A stretch of 52,045 bases of DNA, taken from NCBI GenBank assembly GCA_025055795.1, contig JANWVV010000033.1, positions 1 through 52,045 of the forward strand, in the 5' to 3' direction. The position numbers and the translations under genes are program-made. Below the pieces are notes generated by a model. That model saw only the letters and a program-made list of their open reading frames with translations, had not been told where the DNA came from and made no database searches. Below, one piece after another: positions 44,063-52,045 of the stretch (the stretch's first letter is position 1; each line of letters begins with the position of its first letter). Source of the DNA: Gemmataceae bacterium. Its GTDB lineage: Bacteria; Planctomycetota; Planctomycetia; Gemmatales; Gemmataceae.

Positions 44063-45895
44063 TTATTCCAAATAAAACAACAGCACTGCTAAGTCGGCCG
44101 GGGTGATGCCGCTGATCCGGCTTGCCTGCCCCAGGCTGGTCGGCCGGATCCGGCTCAGCTTCTCCCGTGCCTCGTAACGTAATTGCGGCACGGCAAAATA
44201 ATCAAAATGCGGGGGTATGGCCTTGTTCTCCAGCTTACGGAAGCGTTCGATCTCCACAGCTTGACGCTGAATGTAACCGCCGTATTTGGCCTCCAGACAC
44301 ACCTGTTCGACGACCTCGGGATATTGGTCCCATTGCCGTAGAGCCGGGTGACGCTCGCACAGTTCGCTCCAGGTAACTTCGGTACGCCGCAACCATGCCT
44401 CCAAACTGATCCCCTCACTGGTGTGCTGCCGGAGGTAATCCTGGAGCTGGGCGATCCCTTGTTCCTTCCGCTGCAGGCGTTCCCATGTGGCCTTATCGAC
44501 TGAGCCAATGCGGTAGCCGATCGGCGTCAGCCGGCGGTCGGCATTGTCATGGCGTAGCAACAGGCGATACTCTGCTCGGGATGTAAACATGCGATATGGC
44601 TCATCCACCCCCTTGGTGACCAGATCGTCGATCAACACACCGATGTACGCCTGGCTACGGTCCAGAATCAGCGGGGGTTGGCCTTTGAGTTTCAAGGCAG
44701 CGTTGAGACCGGCTATCAGGCCTTGGGCGGCGGCTTCCTCGTATCCGGTGGTGCCATTGATCTGCCCGGCAAAGTAAAGCCCTGCCACATGTTTGGTTTC
44801 GAGTGTCGGAAAAAGTTGGGTGGGCGGGGCGTAGTCGTACTCCACGGCGTAGCCCCACCGCATCACCTCCGCCTGTTGCAAGCCGGGAATCAACTGGAGC
44901 ATCGCTGCCTGCACATCCTTAGGCAGACTGGTGCTAATCCCGTTGCAGTAGTATTCCCAGGTGTTGAGTCCCTCCGGTTCCAGGAAAATCGTATGACTGG
45001 TTTTTTCTGCAAAACGGACAACTTTATCTTCAATACTCGGGCAGTAGCGCGGACCGCGACTGCGGATCTGTCCGGAGTACATCGGGGCCCGATGCAAATT
45101 AGCCCGGATCAGTTCATGCACTTCGGGTGTGGTGTGGGTGGTATAACAGGGGAGTTGCGGTAGGCTGATCCGTTCGGTCCGGAAGCTGAACGGACGGGGT
45201 GTTTCACCCGGTTGGATCTGGCATTGGGAAAAATCGATGGTCCGTCCATTGAGCCGGCAGGGGGTCCCCGTTTTGAAGCGGGACAGTTCGAAGCCAGCCG
45301 CGGTCAGGCTATCGCTGATTTTTTCCGCGGAGATGTCTCCGGCCCGGCCGCCGGGCGTTTTGGCTTCACCAGTGTGCATAATCGCCTTCAGAAAAGTACC
45401 GGTTGTCAGAACAACGGCCTCGGCGTAATAGACGGTGTCACCGCGGCAGACAACCCCCCGGACTCGTCGCCGTGCCGGTGTAGCAGAATCGTGGTAATCC
45501 TCCAGTAACAAGCCCTCGACCAGTTCCTGACGCAGGGTCAGGTTGGGTTGTTCCTCGACCATGCGTTTCATGGTGAACTGGTACAGTTTTTTGTCGCACT
45601 GAGCCCGCGGGGAGTGCATGGCCGGTCCCTTGGAGGCGTTCAGCATGCGGAAATGAATGGTACTGGCATCTGTACACAGTCCCATGACGCCGCCCAACGC
45701 GTCAATTTCCCGCACGATTTGTCCCTTGGCCACGCCCCCAATGGCCGGATTACAACTCATTTGTGCCACGGTATCCGCATTCAACGTCAAAAGACAGGTG
45801 CGTAGCCCCAAGCGGGCACAAGCCGTAGCTGCTTCAACCCCAGCGTGTCCCGCGCCGACCACCACCACGTCGTAACGATACTCCAGCCGGCTCAC
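44063..45895 (-). CDS. mnmG: tRNA uridine-34 modification enzyme MnmG
   Basis: FAD protein that with MnmE installs the carboxymethylaminomethyl group at U34 of tRNAs reading two-codon boxes. It has 610 residues with FAD site [13 protein letters not shown], the family stretch [40 protein letters not shown] and [19 protein letters not shown], ending in the helical C-terminal domain. The start is GTG at 45895 with AGGAG about 9 nt upstream. It is divergent from the phosphohexomutase gene; mnmE is not in the window. Confidence 0.97.
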   Translation of the reverse strand: MSRLEYRYDVVVVGAGHAGVEAATACARLGLRTCLLTLNADTVAQMSCNPAIGGVAKGQIVREIDALGGVMGLCTDASTIHFRMLNASKGPAMHSPRAQCDKKLYQFTMKRMVEEQPNLTLRQELVEGLLLEDYHDSATPARRRVRGVVCRGDTVYYAEAVVLTTGTFLKAIMHTGEAKTPGGRAGDISAEKISDSLTAAGFELSRFKTGTPCRLNGRTIDFSQCQIQPGETPRPFSFRTERISLPQLPCYTTHTTPEVHELIRANLHRAPMYSGQIRSRGPRYCPSIEDKVVRFAEKTSHTIFLEPEGLNTWEYYCNGISTSLPKDVQAAMLQLIPGLQQAEVMRWGYAVEYDYAPPTQLFPTLETKHVAGLYFAGQINGTTGYEEAAAQGLIAGLNAALKLKGQPPLILDRSQAYIGVLIDDLVTKGVDEPYRMFTSRAEYRLLLRHDNADRRLTPIGYRIGSVDKATWERLQRKEQGIAQLQDYLRQHTSEGISLEAWLRRTEVTWSELCERHPALRQWDQYPEVVEQVCLEAKYGGYIQRQAVEIERFRKLENKAIPPHFDYFAVPQLRYEAREKLSRIRPTSLGQASRISGITPADLAVLLFYLE

Positions 45896-46164
45896 CGTTC
45901 CCGACTCCTATGCACCGTCCGGCTTGTCCGCTTTTCCCCTACCTGAAAAGCACAACGGATGTCCGGACCAATCTTTTGATTGTCCATTAAATCTTATCTA
46001 CCCCAACTGCACTTGTTGTTACTAATATCCTAACCGAAGGGGTCAACGAAACAGGCCAGCGACGCCCAGACGCGGAAGAATCGTCAGCTAGCCACGTGCT
46101 TGGGGTCACCTGAGACATGCACAGGACTGCCCCTGCACGATACCAGCAGCGAGGGGGACATCTC

Positions 46165-48123
46165 ATGGACTTACTGGCGGCTGCGCGAACGGGATTTGCC
46201 ACAGTTGACGTAGATCCCCACCTGCGGGAGCAGGCCTTGACCTACCTGCAACAGTGGTTGACGCAGCCCGAATTCGCCGAATACCGGCCGCAACTCCACT
46301 GGTTGATCGAAACGCAACAGTGGTCACTGTTGGTCGATTCATTTTACCAGGTGTTACCTTTCGGTACAGGCGGCCGACGGGGACCCGTTGGCATTGGTCC
46401 CAATCGGATGAACCTGTGGACCGTGGGGGCCAGTGTACAGGGCCATTGCGAATATCTGCGGCAGCGCTTTCCGGATGTCCAGCCCATTAAAGTGGTACTG
46501 GCCTACGATGTCCGTCGCTTTGAAGACCGTCGGCGCCTGTATAATCCGCAGCTACCCAACCCGGTCCTGCATTTGTCCAGCAAAGACTTCTGCCATTATG
46601 CCGCCGGGGTATATGCGGCTAATGGCATCGAGGCCTATCTTCTTCCTCCTGATTCCCCTCGCTACCTGGCCACGCCCGAATTATCGTTTACTATTCGTTA
46701 TCTGCATGCCCATGGCGGCTTGAACATGACTGCCAGTCACAATCCTCCCGATGACAATGGCAGCAAGTTTTACAACGAACTGGGGGCACAACCCGTACCA
46801 CCAGACGACCAGATCATGAGTGAGTACGTGGACCAGGTGCGGGTCATCCGTCATGTACCTTTTGCTGAGGCTATACGTCAGGGGAAAGTCCATTTTTTAG
46901 ACGATGGTCCGCATCGAGCTTACATTATGTTGTGTCGGAAACAGTCACTGTTACCGCCCCCACGCCTGGATGAACTGCGAGTGGTGTTTACCCCCCTCCA
47001 CGGCTGCGGTGCCTTTTGTGCCGGTGAAGTGCTAGAATCGCAAGGGTTCCGGCTCATCCCCGTGCCCGAACAGATGACGCCAGACGGGCAGTTTCCCCAT
47101 GTGACCCGAACGCCTAACCCGGAAGTACCCGAGGCGCTAGATCGGGCCGAGGCCGTAGCCCGGGAACATCAGGCTGATCTGGTCATCGCTACCGATCCCG
47201 ACGCCGACCGGCTGGGCGGACTAGCTAGTACCCGTCCCGAGGGAGGACCACCGTTCCATTTCCTGACCGGTCAGGAGATTGCCGCCCTTCTGACGCATTT
47301 CAAACTGGCACAACTGGCACAACAGGACGCATTGCCCGCTGCTCCTATCGTTATCACCACCCTTGTCACCACCGGTTTGATCACTCGCATCGCTCAGCAC
47401 TTCGGGGCGCAGGTCATCAACGATCTGCTGGTCGGGTTCAAATACCATGCTGACGTGCTGGCCCAACTGGAAAGCCGGGGGCAATACGGAGATGTTCGTG
47501 GAACTGTCCAGGATTTCATTATCGCGACGGAAGAAAGCCACGGTGTGCTCGTTACCCCGGAAATCCGCGACAAGGACTCGGCCGGTGCCGCTCTACTTCT
47601 AGCCGAAGCCGCTCTATACCAGAAGCGGCGTCATGCCACCTTGCCCGAATACCTGCAGCAACTGTACCGCCAGTTCGGTTACTTCCGGAATACCCTTCAT
47701 AACATCTCTCTAGGTGGAATTGAAGGGAAGCGGCAGATGCAACAGATGCTCGACGCCCTCCGGCGTTCACCCCCCAGTCGAATGGCGGATTGGCAACTGG
47801 TCGGCTTCGAGGATCTGCTCGACGAGCACGGCCGGTTGGGTCCGTACAAAGGGGACACCGACCGAGCCGCCCGCAACTTCCTGATCTTCCAGCTCCGCAA
47901 TCCACAGGAGTGGTCCGCAAAAATCTGCTTGCGTCCTAGCGGCACTGAACCGAAGGCCAAAGCCTACTTCGAGGTCAGCACACCCCCTCCTCCTCCGCAA
48001 ATGACCGACCAGGATTGGCAAACGTGGCAGCAACAGGCCAATCAGGCCATCCAGGTACTCGCCGACACTTTTCTTCAACAGGCTTTGGCCACTATCGGCT
48101 TGACTCCCACGCACTCACACTGA
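46165..48123 (+). CDS. Alpha-D-phosphohexomutase (PGM/PMM type)
   Basis: A 652-residue phosphoglucomutase/phosphomannomutase-superfamily enzyme interconverting hexose 1- and 6-phosphates. The catalytic phosphoserine is Ser191 in TASHNP, the metal loop is ATDPDADR, the sugar-binding loop EESHG and the phosphate-binding loop RPSGTEPK. It is about 100 residues longer than standard PGM, with an extra helical N-terminal part before the FGTGGRRG motif. GAGGGGG lies 7 nt before the ATG at 46165; an ATG at 46117 would add unconserved residues. Substrate preference cannot be read from motifs. Confidence 0.93.
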   Translation: MDLLAAARTGFATVDVDPHLREQALTYLQQWLTQPEFAEYRPQLHWLIETQQWSLLVDSFYQVLPFGTGGRRGPVGIGPNRMNLWTVGASVQGHCEYLRQRFPDVQPIKVVLAYDVRRFEDRRRLYNPQLPNPVLHLSSKDFCHYAAGVYAANGIEAYLLPPDSPRYLATPELSFTIRYLHAHGGLNMTASHNPPDDNGSKFYNELGAQPVPPDDQIMSEYVDQVRVIRHVPFAEAIRQGKVHFLDDGPHRAYIMLCRKQSLLPPPRLDELRVVFTPLHGCGAFCAGEVLESQGFRLIPVPEQMTPDGQFPHVTRTPNPEVPEALDRAEAVAREHQADLVIATDPDADRLGGLASTRPEGGPPFHFLTGQEIAALLTHFKLAQLAQQDALPAAPIVITTLVTTGLITRIAQHFGAQVINDLLVGFKYHADVLAQLESRGQYGDVRGTVQDFIIATEESHGVLVTPEIRDKDSAGAALLLAEAALYQKRRHATLPEYLQQLYRQFGYFRNTLHNISLGGIEGKRQMQQMLDALRRSPPSRMADWQLVGFEDLLDEHGRLGPYKGDTDRAARNFLIFQLRNPQEWSAKICLRPSGTEPKAKAYFEVSTPPPPPQMTDQDWQTWQQQANQAIQVLADTFLQQALATIGLTPTHSH

Positions 48124-48456
48124 AACGAACCACTGCCGTTCGAAATATTCCAGACCTGCAGTTCCCACAGGTAAAACTAATGTCCACCAGATGATTGTTT
48201 GTCTATCTGTTTCATCAACCGCCTCACGGCGGGACATTAATAACGCAACTGGACGAAAAACCTCAAACCTCGACAACTACCTATAATAGTAGGCACATCT
48301 TCTCTGCCAACAAACAGCCAAATCGATCGATAGCAGTATGTAAATTTGCCGCAATCGGTTCTAACATCTCTAAATTGATCACTAGGCGAGTGGTTAGCCT
48401 GATGCTCACTATCGGGCATTTATCAAGATGATGACATCGTGATTGGTGTTTTATCG
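48124..48456. other. A+T-leaning intergenic region before the CYTH-PanC gene
   Basis: 333 nt, A+T-rich in its second half, presumably holding the promoter. A short ACCTG/CAGGT hairpin follows the mutase gene. A GTG at 48439 is in frame with the next gene and could be its start, adding six residues. Confidence 0.4.
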
Positions 48457-49944
48457 ATGTTGGAAGTCGAAGTACGCTACCGGGTGGCTGACTTCGAGGC
48501 GGTCCGTCATCGCCTTGCTGAATGGGGCGTGGGCGAAGCCGAGGAAATGTGGGAAGCCGACCTGTATTTTAATGCTCCGCATAAGGACTTCCGGACAACG
48601 GACGAGGCGCTGCGCTTGCGACGGACCGGATCTTCGAATCGTTTGACGTACAAAGGTCCACGCCGACCCGGTCTGACCAAGACACGTCCGGAAATAGAAG
48701 TTCCTCTGGGCGCGGGGGATCAGGCGGCCACCTTGGCCGAGCAGTTTTTGTTGGCCCTTGGCTTTCGACCCGTGGCCACGGTACGCAAACACCGCTGGAT
48801 TCATCGTCTCCATAGGCATGGCTTCCCTATGGCCATCTGCCTGGATGAAGTGGACAAAGTTGGTACTTTTGTCGAGCTGGAAATCCTGGCGGAGGAGACC
48901 CAGTATGACGCCGCTCAGGCGGCCTTGTTGCACACAGCTGCCGAATTAAACCTGCATGATAAGGAACTACGCTCCTATCTTCAAATGGTCCTCGAGGCTG
49001 AGCAAGGACGGTCCATGTCGACCCGTGATACAGTTCACAGCATTGAGCCAGTTAATAGCGGAACGCAAGCCCAGCCGCCGGTAGATGTCGTGTCTTCAGA
49101 GACTCCCGTGGTGGAAACAATCGAAGCGGTGCGGGCAGCGGTGGCAGCGGCTCGGCAGGCCGGGAAAAGTATTGGCTTTGTGCCCACCATGGGTGCGTTG
49201 CATGCCGGCCATGCCGCTTTGATTCGAGCAGCCCGGGCGGAATGCGGTTTTGTTGTAGTGTCGATTTTTGTCAATCCGACCCAGTTCGGCCCCAATGAGG
49301 ATTACTCCCGCTATCCCCGGACGCTGGCGGCGGATCGCCGACTTTGTGCCGAAGTGGGAGCCGACCTGATCTTTGCTCCCTCCGTCTCAGAAATGTACCC
49401 CGCACCTTACCGTACTTATGTCGAGGTCAAGGAGCTGGATGAGGTATTGTGCGGAGTCAGCCGACCGGGACATTTCCGCGGTGTGTGCACAGTTGTCTTG
49501 AAACTGTTCCACATTGTTCAGCCGGACGTTGCCTATTTTGGGGAAAAAGACTATCAGCAGGCCCGGATTGTCGCCCAGATGGTTCGGGACCTGAACGTAC
49601 CGGTGCAATTGCGGACGGTGGCTACTGTGCGGGAGGCCGATGGCCTGGCCCTCAGCTCACGCAATGTTTATCTGACCCCCGCCCAGCGTCAGGTGGCACC
49701 GCGGATCTATCAGGCGTTGCTACGGCTGCGCGAGCGTGTGGCGACTGGTGAATCAGATGTTGCCCGCCTAGAGGCAGATCTACGGGCTGAATTGGCCGCC
49801 ATTCCCGAAGCGCGGGTCGATTATGCCCGCATTGTCGATGCCGATACGCTGCAACCACTCACAACGGTTGATTCTCCAGCCGTGGCGGCCGTGGCTGTCT
49901 TTCTGGGAGCTACACGCCTGATCGACAACATCCGCCTGAAATGA
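48457..49944 (+). CDS. panC: Fusion of CYTH domain and pantothenate synthetase
   Basis: One continuous 495-residue frame holds two enzymes. Residues 1-180 form a CYTH domain like class IV adenylate cyclase/thiamine triphosphatase: LEVEVRYRV (ExExR, where ExExK is usual), DLYFNAP, LRLRR, LTYKGP, PEIEVPL and a late LDEVDKVGTFVELEIL. A 35-residue Ser/Thr/Pro-rich linker follows. Residues 217-495 are a complete pantothenate synthetase (pantoate + beta-alanine + ATP): PTMGALHAGH at 243-252, NPTQFGPNEDYSRYPR, GVSRPGHFRGV, FGEKDYQQ and LSSRNVYL. PanC function is near certain; the CYTH activity (cAMP synthesis, triphosphate hydrolysis or mere binding) is not predictable. An internal ATG at 49015 with AAGGA 6 nt upstream could also yield free PanC. 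Confidence 0.92.
   Translation: MLEVEVRYRVADFEAVRHRLAEWGVGEAEEMWEADLYFNAPHKDFRTTDEALRLRRTGSSNRLTYKGPRRPGLTKTRPEIEVPLGAGDQAATLAEQFLLALGFRPVATVRKHRWIHRLHRHGFPMAICLDEVDKVGTFVELEILAEETQYDAAQAALLHTAAELNLHDKELRSYLQMVLEAEQGRSMSTRDTVHSIEPVNSGTQAQPPVDVVSSETPVVETIEAVRAAVAAARQAGKSIGFVPTMGALHAGHAALIRAARAECGFVVVSIFVNPTQFGPNEDYSRYPRTLAADRRLCAEVGADLIFAPSVSEMYPAPYRTYVEVKELDEVLCGVSRPGHFRGVCTVVLKLFHIVQPDVAYFGEKDYQQARIVAQMVRDLNVPVQLRTVATVREADGLALSSRNVYLTPAQRQVAPRIYQALLRLRERVATGESDVARLEADLRAELAAIPEARVDYARIVDADTLQPLTTVDSPAVAAVAVFLGATRLIDNIRLK
49004..49017 (+). promoter_or_regulatory. Possible internal ribosome binding site and start for PanC
   Basis: AAGGA (49004-49008) is followed after 6 nt by an in-frame ATG (49015-49017) located exactly in the linker between the CYTH and PanC domains. 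It would allow separate translation of a 309-residue PanC. Confidence 0.4.
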
Positions 49945-50100
49945 CGCTACCGATCATCTGTCGCCAAATCCCGCGACGATTCCGCCCGTCCCACGCATAC
50001 AATAGTTTTCCATTGCTCTGAAAAGTATCTCATCCTCGATGGCAGTAACCGGGACCTGAAGTGGTATTAAAACCTCGCTCAGGACGGAAGGGGACGCAGT

Positions 50101-50130
50101 GTCACCCGGTCTTAGGGGATAGCCGGAGGT
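50101..50130 (+). promoter_or_regulatory. Leader element shared with dehydrogenase gene (copy 2)
   Basis: TAGGGGATAGCC plus six further bases (50113-50130) match 19823-19840 with one mismatch, within similar flanks. Here CCGG on both sides can pair around the element, and its 3' end (GGAGGTAGGA) supplies the mgtE ribosome binding site. It does not look like the known M-box magnesium riboswitch. Confidence 0.25.
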
Positions 50131-50137
50131 AGGAACG

Positions 50138-51544
50138 ATGTCTCACCCACTGTTCAGTCCGGAAGTGCGGCACATGCTGGACGAGAAGAATGCCTTGGCC
50201 CTTAAGGCGTTTTGCGAATCGCTGCACCCGGCGACAGTGGCAGAGGCCCTGGAGGGGGAATTCACGCCGGAGCAGATTTGGGAAATTCTCAGCCATGCCG
50301 ACCTCCGGGTGCAAGCCTCCATCTTTGAATATCTCCCTTCCCACCTGCAGGTAGAGATGGTGCAGAAGGCCCGGCCCCAGGTCGCCGAGCTGATTGCTCG
50401 CATGTCGCACGACGATCGGGTCGACCTGTTGCAACGCCTGGCCCCGGAAGTGCGGGAAACGTTACTCCGCCTCATTGACGAAGCGGATCGGCGTGACATC
50501 GCGTCGTTGTTCCTCTACGCCGAAAACACTGTCGGGGCCCTGATGACAACGGACTATGCTTGGGTTCCCGCCCACGTAACCGCCGCCGAGGCCATCGACC
50601 TGTTACGAGCACAAGCACCGGACAAGGAGACGATCTATTACATTTATGTGCTGGACGAACCCGTCCGGCGTCCCGACGGCACTCCCGCGCCCCGCCGCTT
50701 GCTGGGAGTCATGTCCTTACGCGATCTGATTTTAGCCCCCCGGCAGCAATTGGTCCGCGAGCTGATGGAAACGGAGCTGGTTACGCTCCGTTACGATGCC
50801 GACGTGGAAGCGGCAGCCGAACTATTTGCCCGCTACGACTTTCTGGCCATGCCCGTCGTGGACGAGAAATTCGGCCTGCTGGGTATCGTGACCCACGACG
50901 ACATCCTGGACGTAGTGACGCGGGAAGCAACCGAAGACCTGCAAAAGCAGGCCGGCGTAGTCCCCATCGAAGAGGGTTATTTCGAAGCCGCGTTTGCCCA
51001 TGTCTGGAAAAACCGAGCTAAATGGCTGGCCGTCCTGTTTATCTTGCAGATGTTCACGATTGAGGCGATGGCCCACTTCGAAACGCTTCTGGAACAAGTA
51101 GCCTTTGTGATGGTCTTTGTCCCGTTGTGTCTGTCGGTGGGTGGCAATGCGGGGTCGCAGGCGGCGACACTGGTTATCCGTGCTTTGGCCTTACGCCAGG
51201 TGCATACCCGCGATTGGTTGCGTGTGCTGCGCCGGGAAGTGACGATGGCTGCTGCCTTGGCGGGCTTTTTGGGTCTGCTGGCCATCGCCCGCACCTACCT
51301 GGCCACGCCAGGGGCCATCCTGGACAAGGTTCCGCCGGAAGCTTTCTGGCACCTGGTGGGAGTGGTGACGGGAGCCGTTATGGGTATCTGCATGACGGGG
51401 GCACTGGTCGGTGCCATGCTGCCCCTGTTCATCAAATCTATCCGCATGGATCCTGCTCTGATGTCCGCTCCCTTGATCGCTACCCTCTCGGATGTCCTGG
51501 GTATTGTGATCTTTTTCCAGTTCGTCCGCATCTTCTTTTTCTAG
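50138..51544 (+). CDS. mgtE: Magnesium transporter MgtE
   Basis: A 468-residue magnesium channel. A helical N domain (about 20-140, LARMSHDDRVDLLQRLAPE-like repeats) precedes two CBS domains (about 145-265, including TDYAWVP and VVDEKFGLLGIVTHDDIL), which sense Mg2+ inside the cell. The plug-helix region and five membrane segments follow, with the pore motif SVGGNAGSQAATL and a late NG-like GAMLPLFIKSIRMDPALMSAPL stretch. GGAGGTAGGA lies just before the ATG. It is a single-gene unit. Confidence 0.95.
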   Translation: MSHPLFSPEVRHMLDEKNALALKAFCESLHPATVAEALEGEFTPEQIWEILSHADLRVQASIFEYLPSHLQVEMVQKARPQVAELIARMSHDDRVDLLQRLAPEVRETLLRLIDEADRRDIASLFLYAENTVGALMTTDYAWVPAHVTAAEAIDLLRAQAPDKETIYYIYVLDEPVRRPDGTPAPRRLLGVMSLRDLILAPRQQLVRELMETELVTLRYDADVEAAAELFARYDFLAMPVVDEKFGLLGIVTHDDILDVVTREATEDLQKQAGVVPIEEGYFEAAFAHVWKNRAKWLAVLFILQMFTIEAMAHFETLLEQVAFVMVFVPLCLSVGGNAGSQAATLVIRALALRQVHTRDWLRVLRREVTMAAALAGFLGLLAIARTYLATPGAILDKVPPEAFWHLVGVVTGAVMGICMTGALVGAMLPLFIKSIRMDPALMSAPLIATLSDVLGIVIFFQFVRIFFF

Positions 51545-51769
51545 GTCTATCGAAACCAGATACTTCAACAAATTTTCCTATTTCCTTTATTTTGCTTTGG
51601 AATGTATAAGATTCTGCTCGAATCAAAAATGTTGACTCATGTAGAATTGCCACGCGGGATTTCCTGCAGTAATGTTTTTCCAGCTACTTCACTCAATACT
51701 ATGATATATTATATTTTGATCCTCATAATAATTCAGGTTCTTTTGTCAGTTCACAAAGTAGGTGTTGCC
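51545..51769. other. A+T-rich intergenic region before the last kinase gene
   Basis: 225 nt, strongly A+T-rich around 51690-51740, likely carrying the promoter of the kinase gene. No terminator for mgtE is evident. Confidence 0.4.
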
Positions 51770-52045
51770 ATGCCGATATCTCCCACCTCGGTATCGGAGT
51801 TTTGGGAACTGTTACGCAAAAGCGGTATCCTTGCTGAGGATCGCTTGGGTAGCCTTAATCAGCAGAATTATCCTGACGATCCATCAGCGGCGGCTCAATT
51901 ATTAATCGACCAGGGGATTTTGACCCCTTTTCAGGCACGGCAACTTCTAGCAGGTCGATACAAGGGCTTCCGCGTCGGACAATATGTGATCCAGGACCTG
52001 ATTGGCCGCGGTGGGATGGGAGCAGTTTATCTGGCAGAGCACGTT
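51770..52045 (+). CDS. Ser/Thr kinase, N-terminal part (cut by window end)
   Basis: The first 92 codons of a gene that continues beyond the window. It begins at the ATG at 51770 (GTAGGTG upstream). Residues 1-70 form the same helical module as in the kinase gene at 31395-32543: LLIDQGILTPFQARQLLAGR here against LVRKKLLTKFQAMQLLNGR there, both followed by G-x-x-x-GQY. The kinase domain then starts with an intact glycine loop, IGRGGMGAVYLAEH. It is probably a full Hanks-type kinase of several hundred residues, possibly with further C-terminal domains. Confidence 0.85.
   Translation, partial: MPISPTSVSEFWELLRKSGILAEDRLGSLNQQNYPDDPSAAAQLLIDQGILTPFQARQLLAGRYKGFRVGQYVIQDLIGRGGMGAVYLAEHV

Noticed and set aside
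49945..50137. Possible magnesium riboswitch before mgtE
   Set aside because: The conserved segments of M-box and yybP-ykoY elements are not present; only a short element shared with one other leader is seen.
1..52045. Search for CRISPR arrays, insertion sequences, integrases, toxin-antitoxin pairs and defence islands
   Set aside because: No regularly spaced repeats, transposase-like proteins, terminal inverted repeats or recognisable defence domains were found in the reading frames or spacers.

Overview
The window reads as a chromosomal segment of a planctomycete, most likely of the Gemmata lineage (inference from gene content; no rRNA or other phylogenetic marker is present). Supporting signs are a Tat-exported DUF1501 protein, a DUF1573 protein, Ser/Thr kinases with a shared non-kinase N-terminal module, a response regulator with an excisionase-type HTH placed before its receiver domain, a Minf_1886-family protein, a hopanoid-type HpnE enzyme and mostly single-gene transcription units in a moderately GC-rich genome with long intergenic spaces. 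I see no tRNA, rRNA, CRISPR array, insertion sequence, integrase or prophage, so this is mainly core genome.

Layout. 0.2-4.8 kb: one giant exported VWA/TPR/secretin-N-like protein. 5-12.4 kb: translation and housekeeping genes: hflX (whose only plausible full-length start is an ATC codon behind a strong ribosome binding site), typA, sixA, a FabZ-like dehydratase, a HAD protein lacking its catalytic Asp, a ferritin-like protein and tsaE. 12.3-16 kb: a PanE-like reductase overlapping tsaE tail to tail, a small secreted protein made of PRPLGG repeats followed by a hairpin/terminator region, and an orphan LolD-like ABC ATPase. 16.6-24.5 kb: a possible operon of an Obg/DRG-like TGS GTPase, a RicT/PSP1 protein and a Minf_1886 protein, then nusB, a 2-hydroxyacid dehydrogenase, hpnE, thyX and a stand-alone Clp-N protein. 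25-34 kb: a secreted hypothetical protein, thioredoxin, ppk1, the DUF1501 protein, a Ser/Thr kinase with a degraded glycine loop, and a Tat-exported TIM-barrel protein lying between A+T-rich spacers. 34.5-46 kb (all minus strand): pyruvate carboxylase, DUF1573 protein, comF, a two-component pair (HDOD-like histidine kinase and HTH-receiver regulator) and mnmG. 46-52 kb: a phosphohexomutase, a CYTH-PanC fusion, mgtE, and the first 92 codons of a second Ser/Thr kinase that runs off the end.

No classical defence or biosynthetic cluster is present. The observations most worth following are the in-frame fusion of a CYTH domain (class IV adenylate cyclase/triphosphatase fold) to pantothenate synthetase, the apparent AUC start of hflX, the HAD-fold protein without nucleophile, and the periodic PRPLGG exported protein with its downstream leader-like region. 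Start codons were chosen from Shine-Dalgarno spacing and family alignment recalled from memory; no database search could be run.
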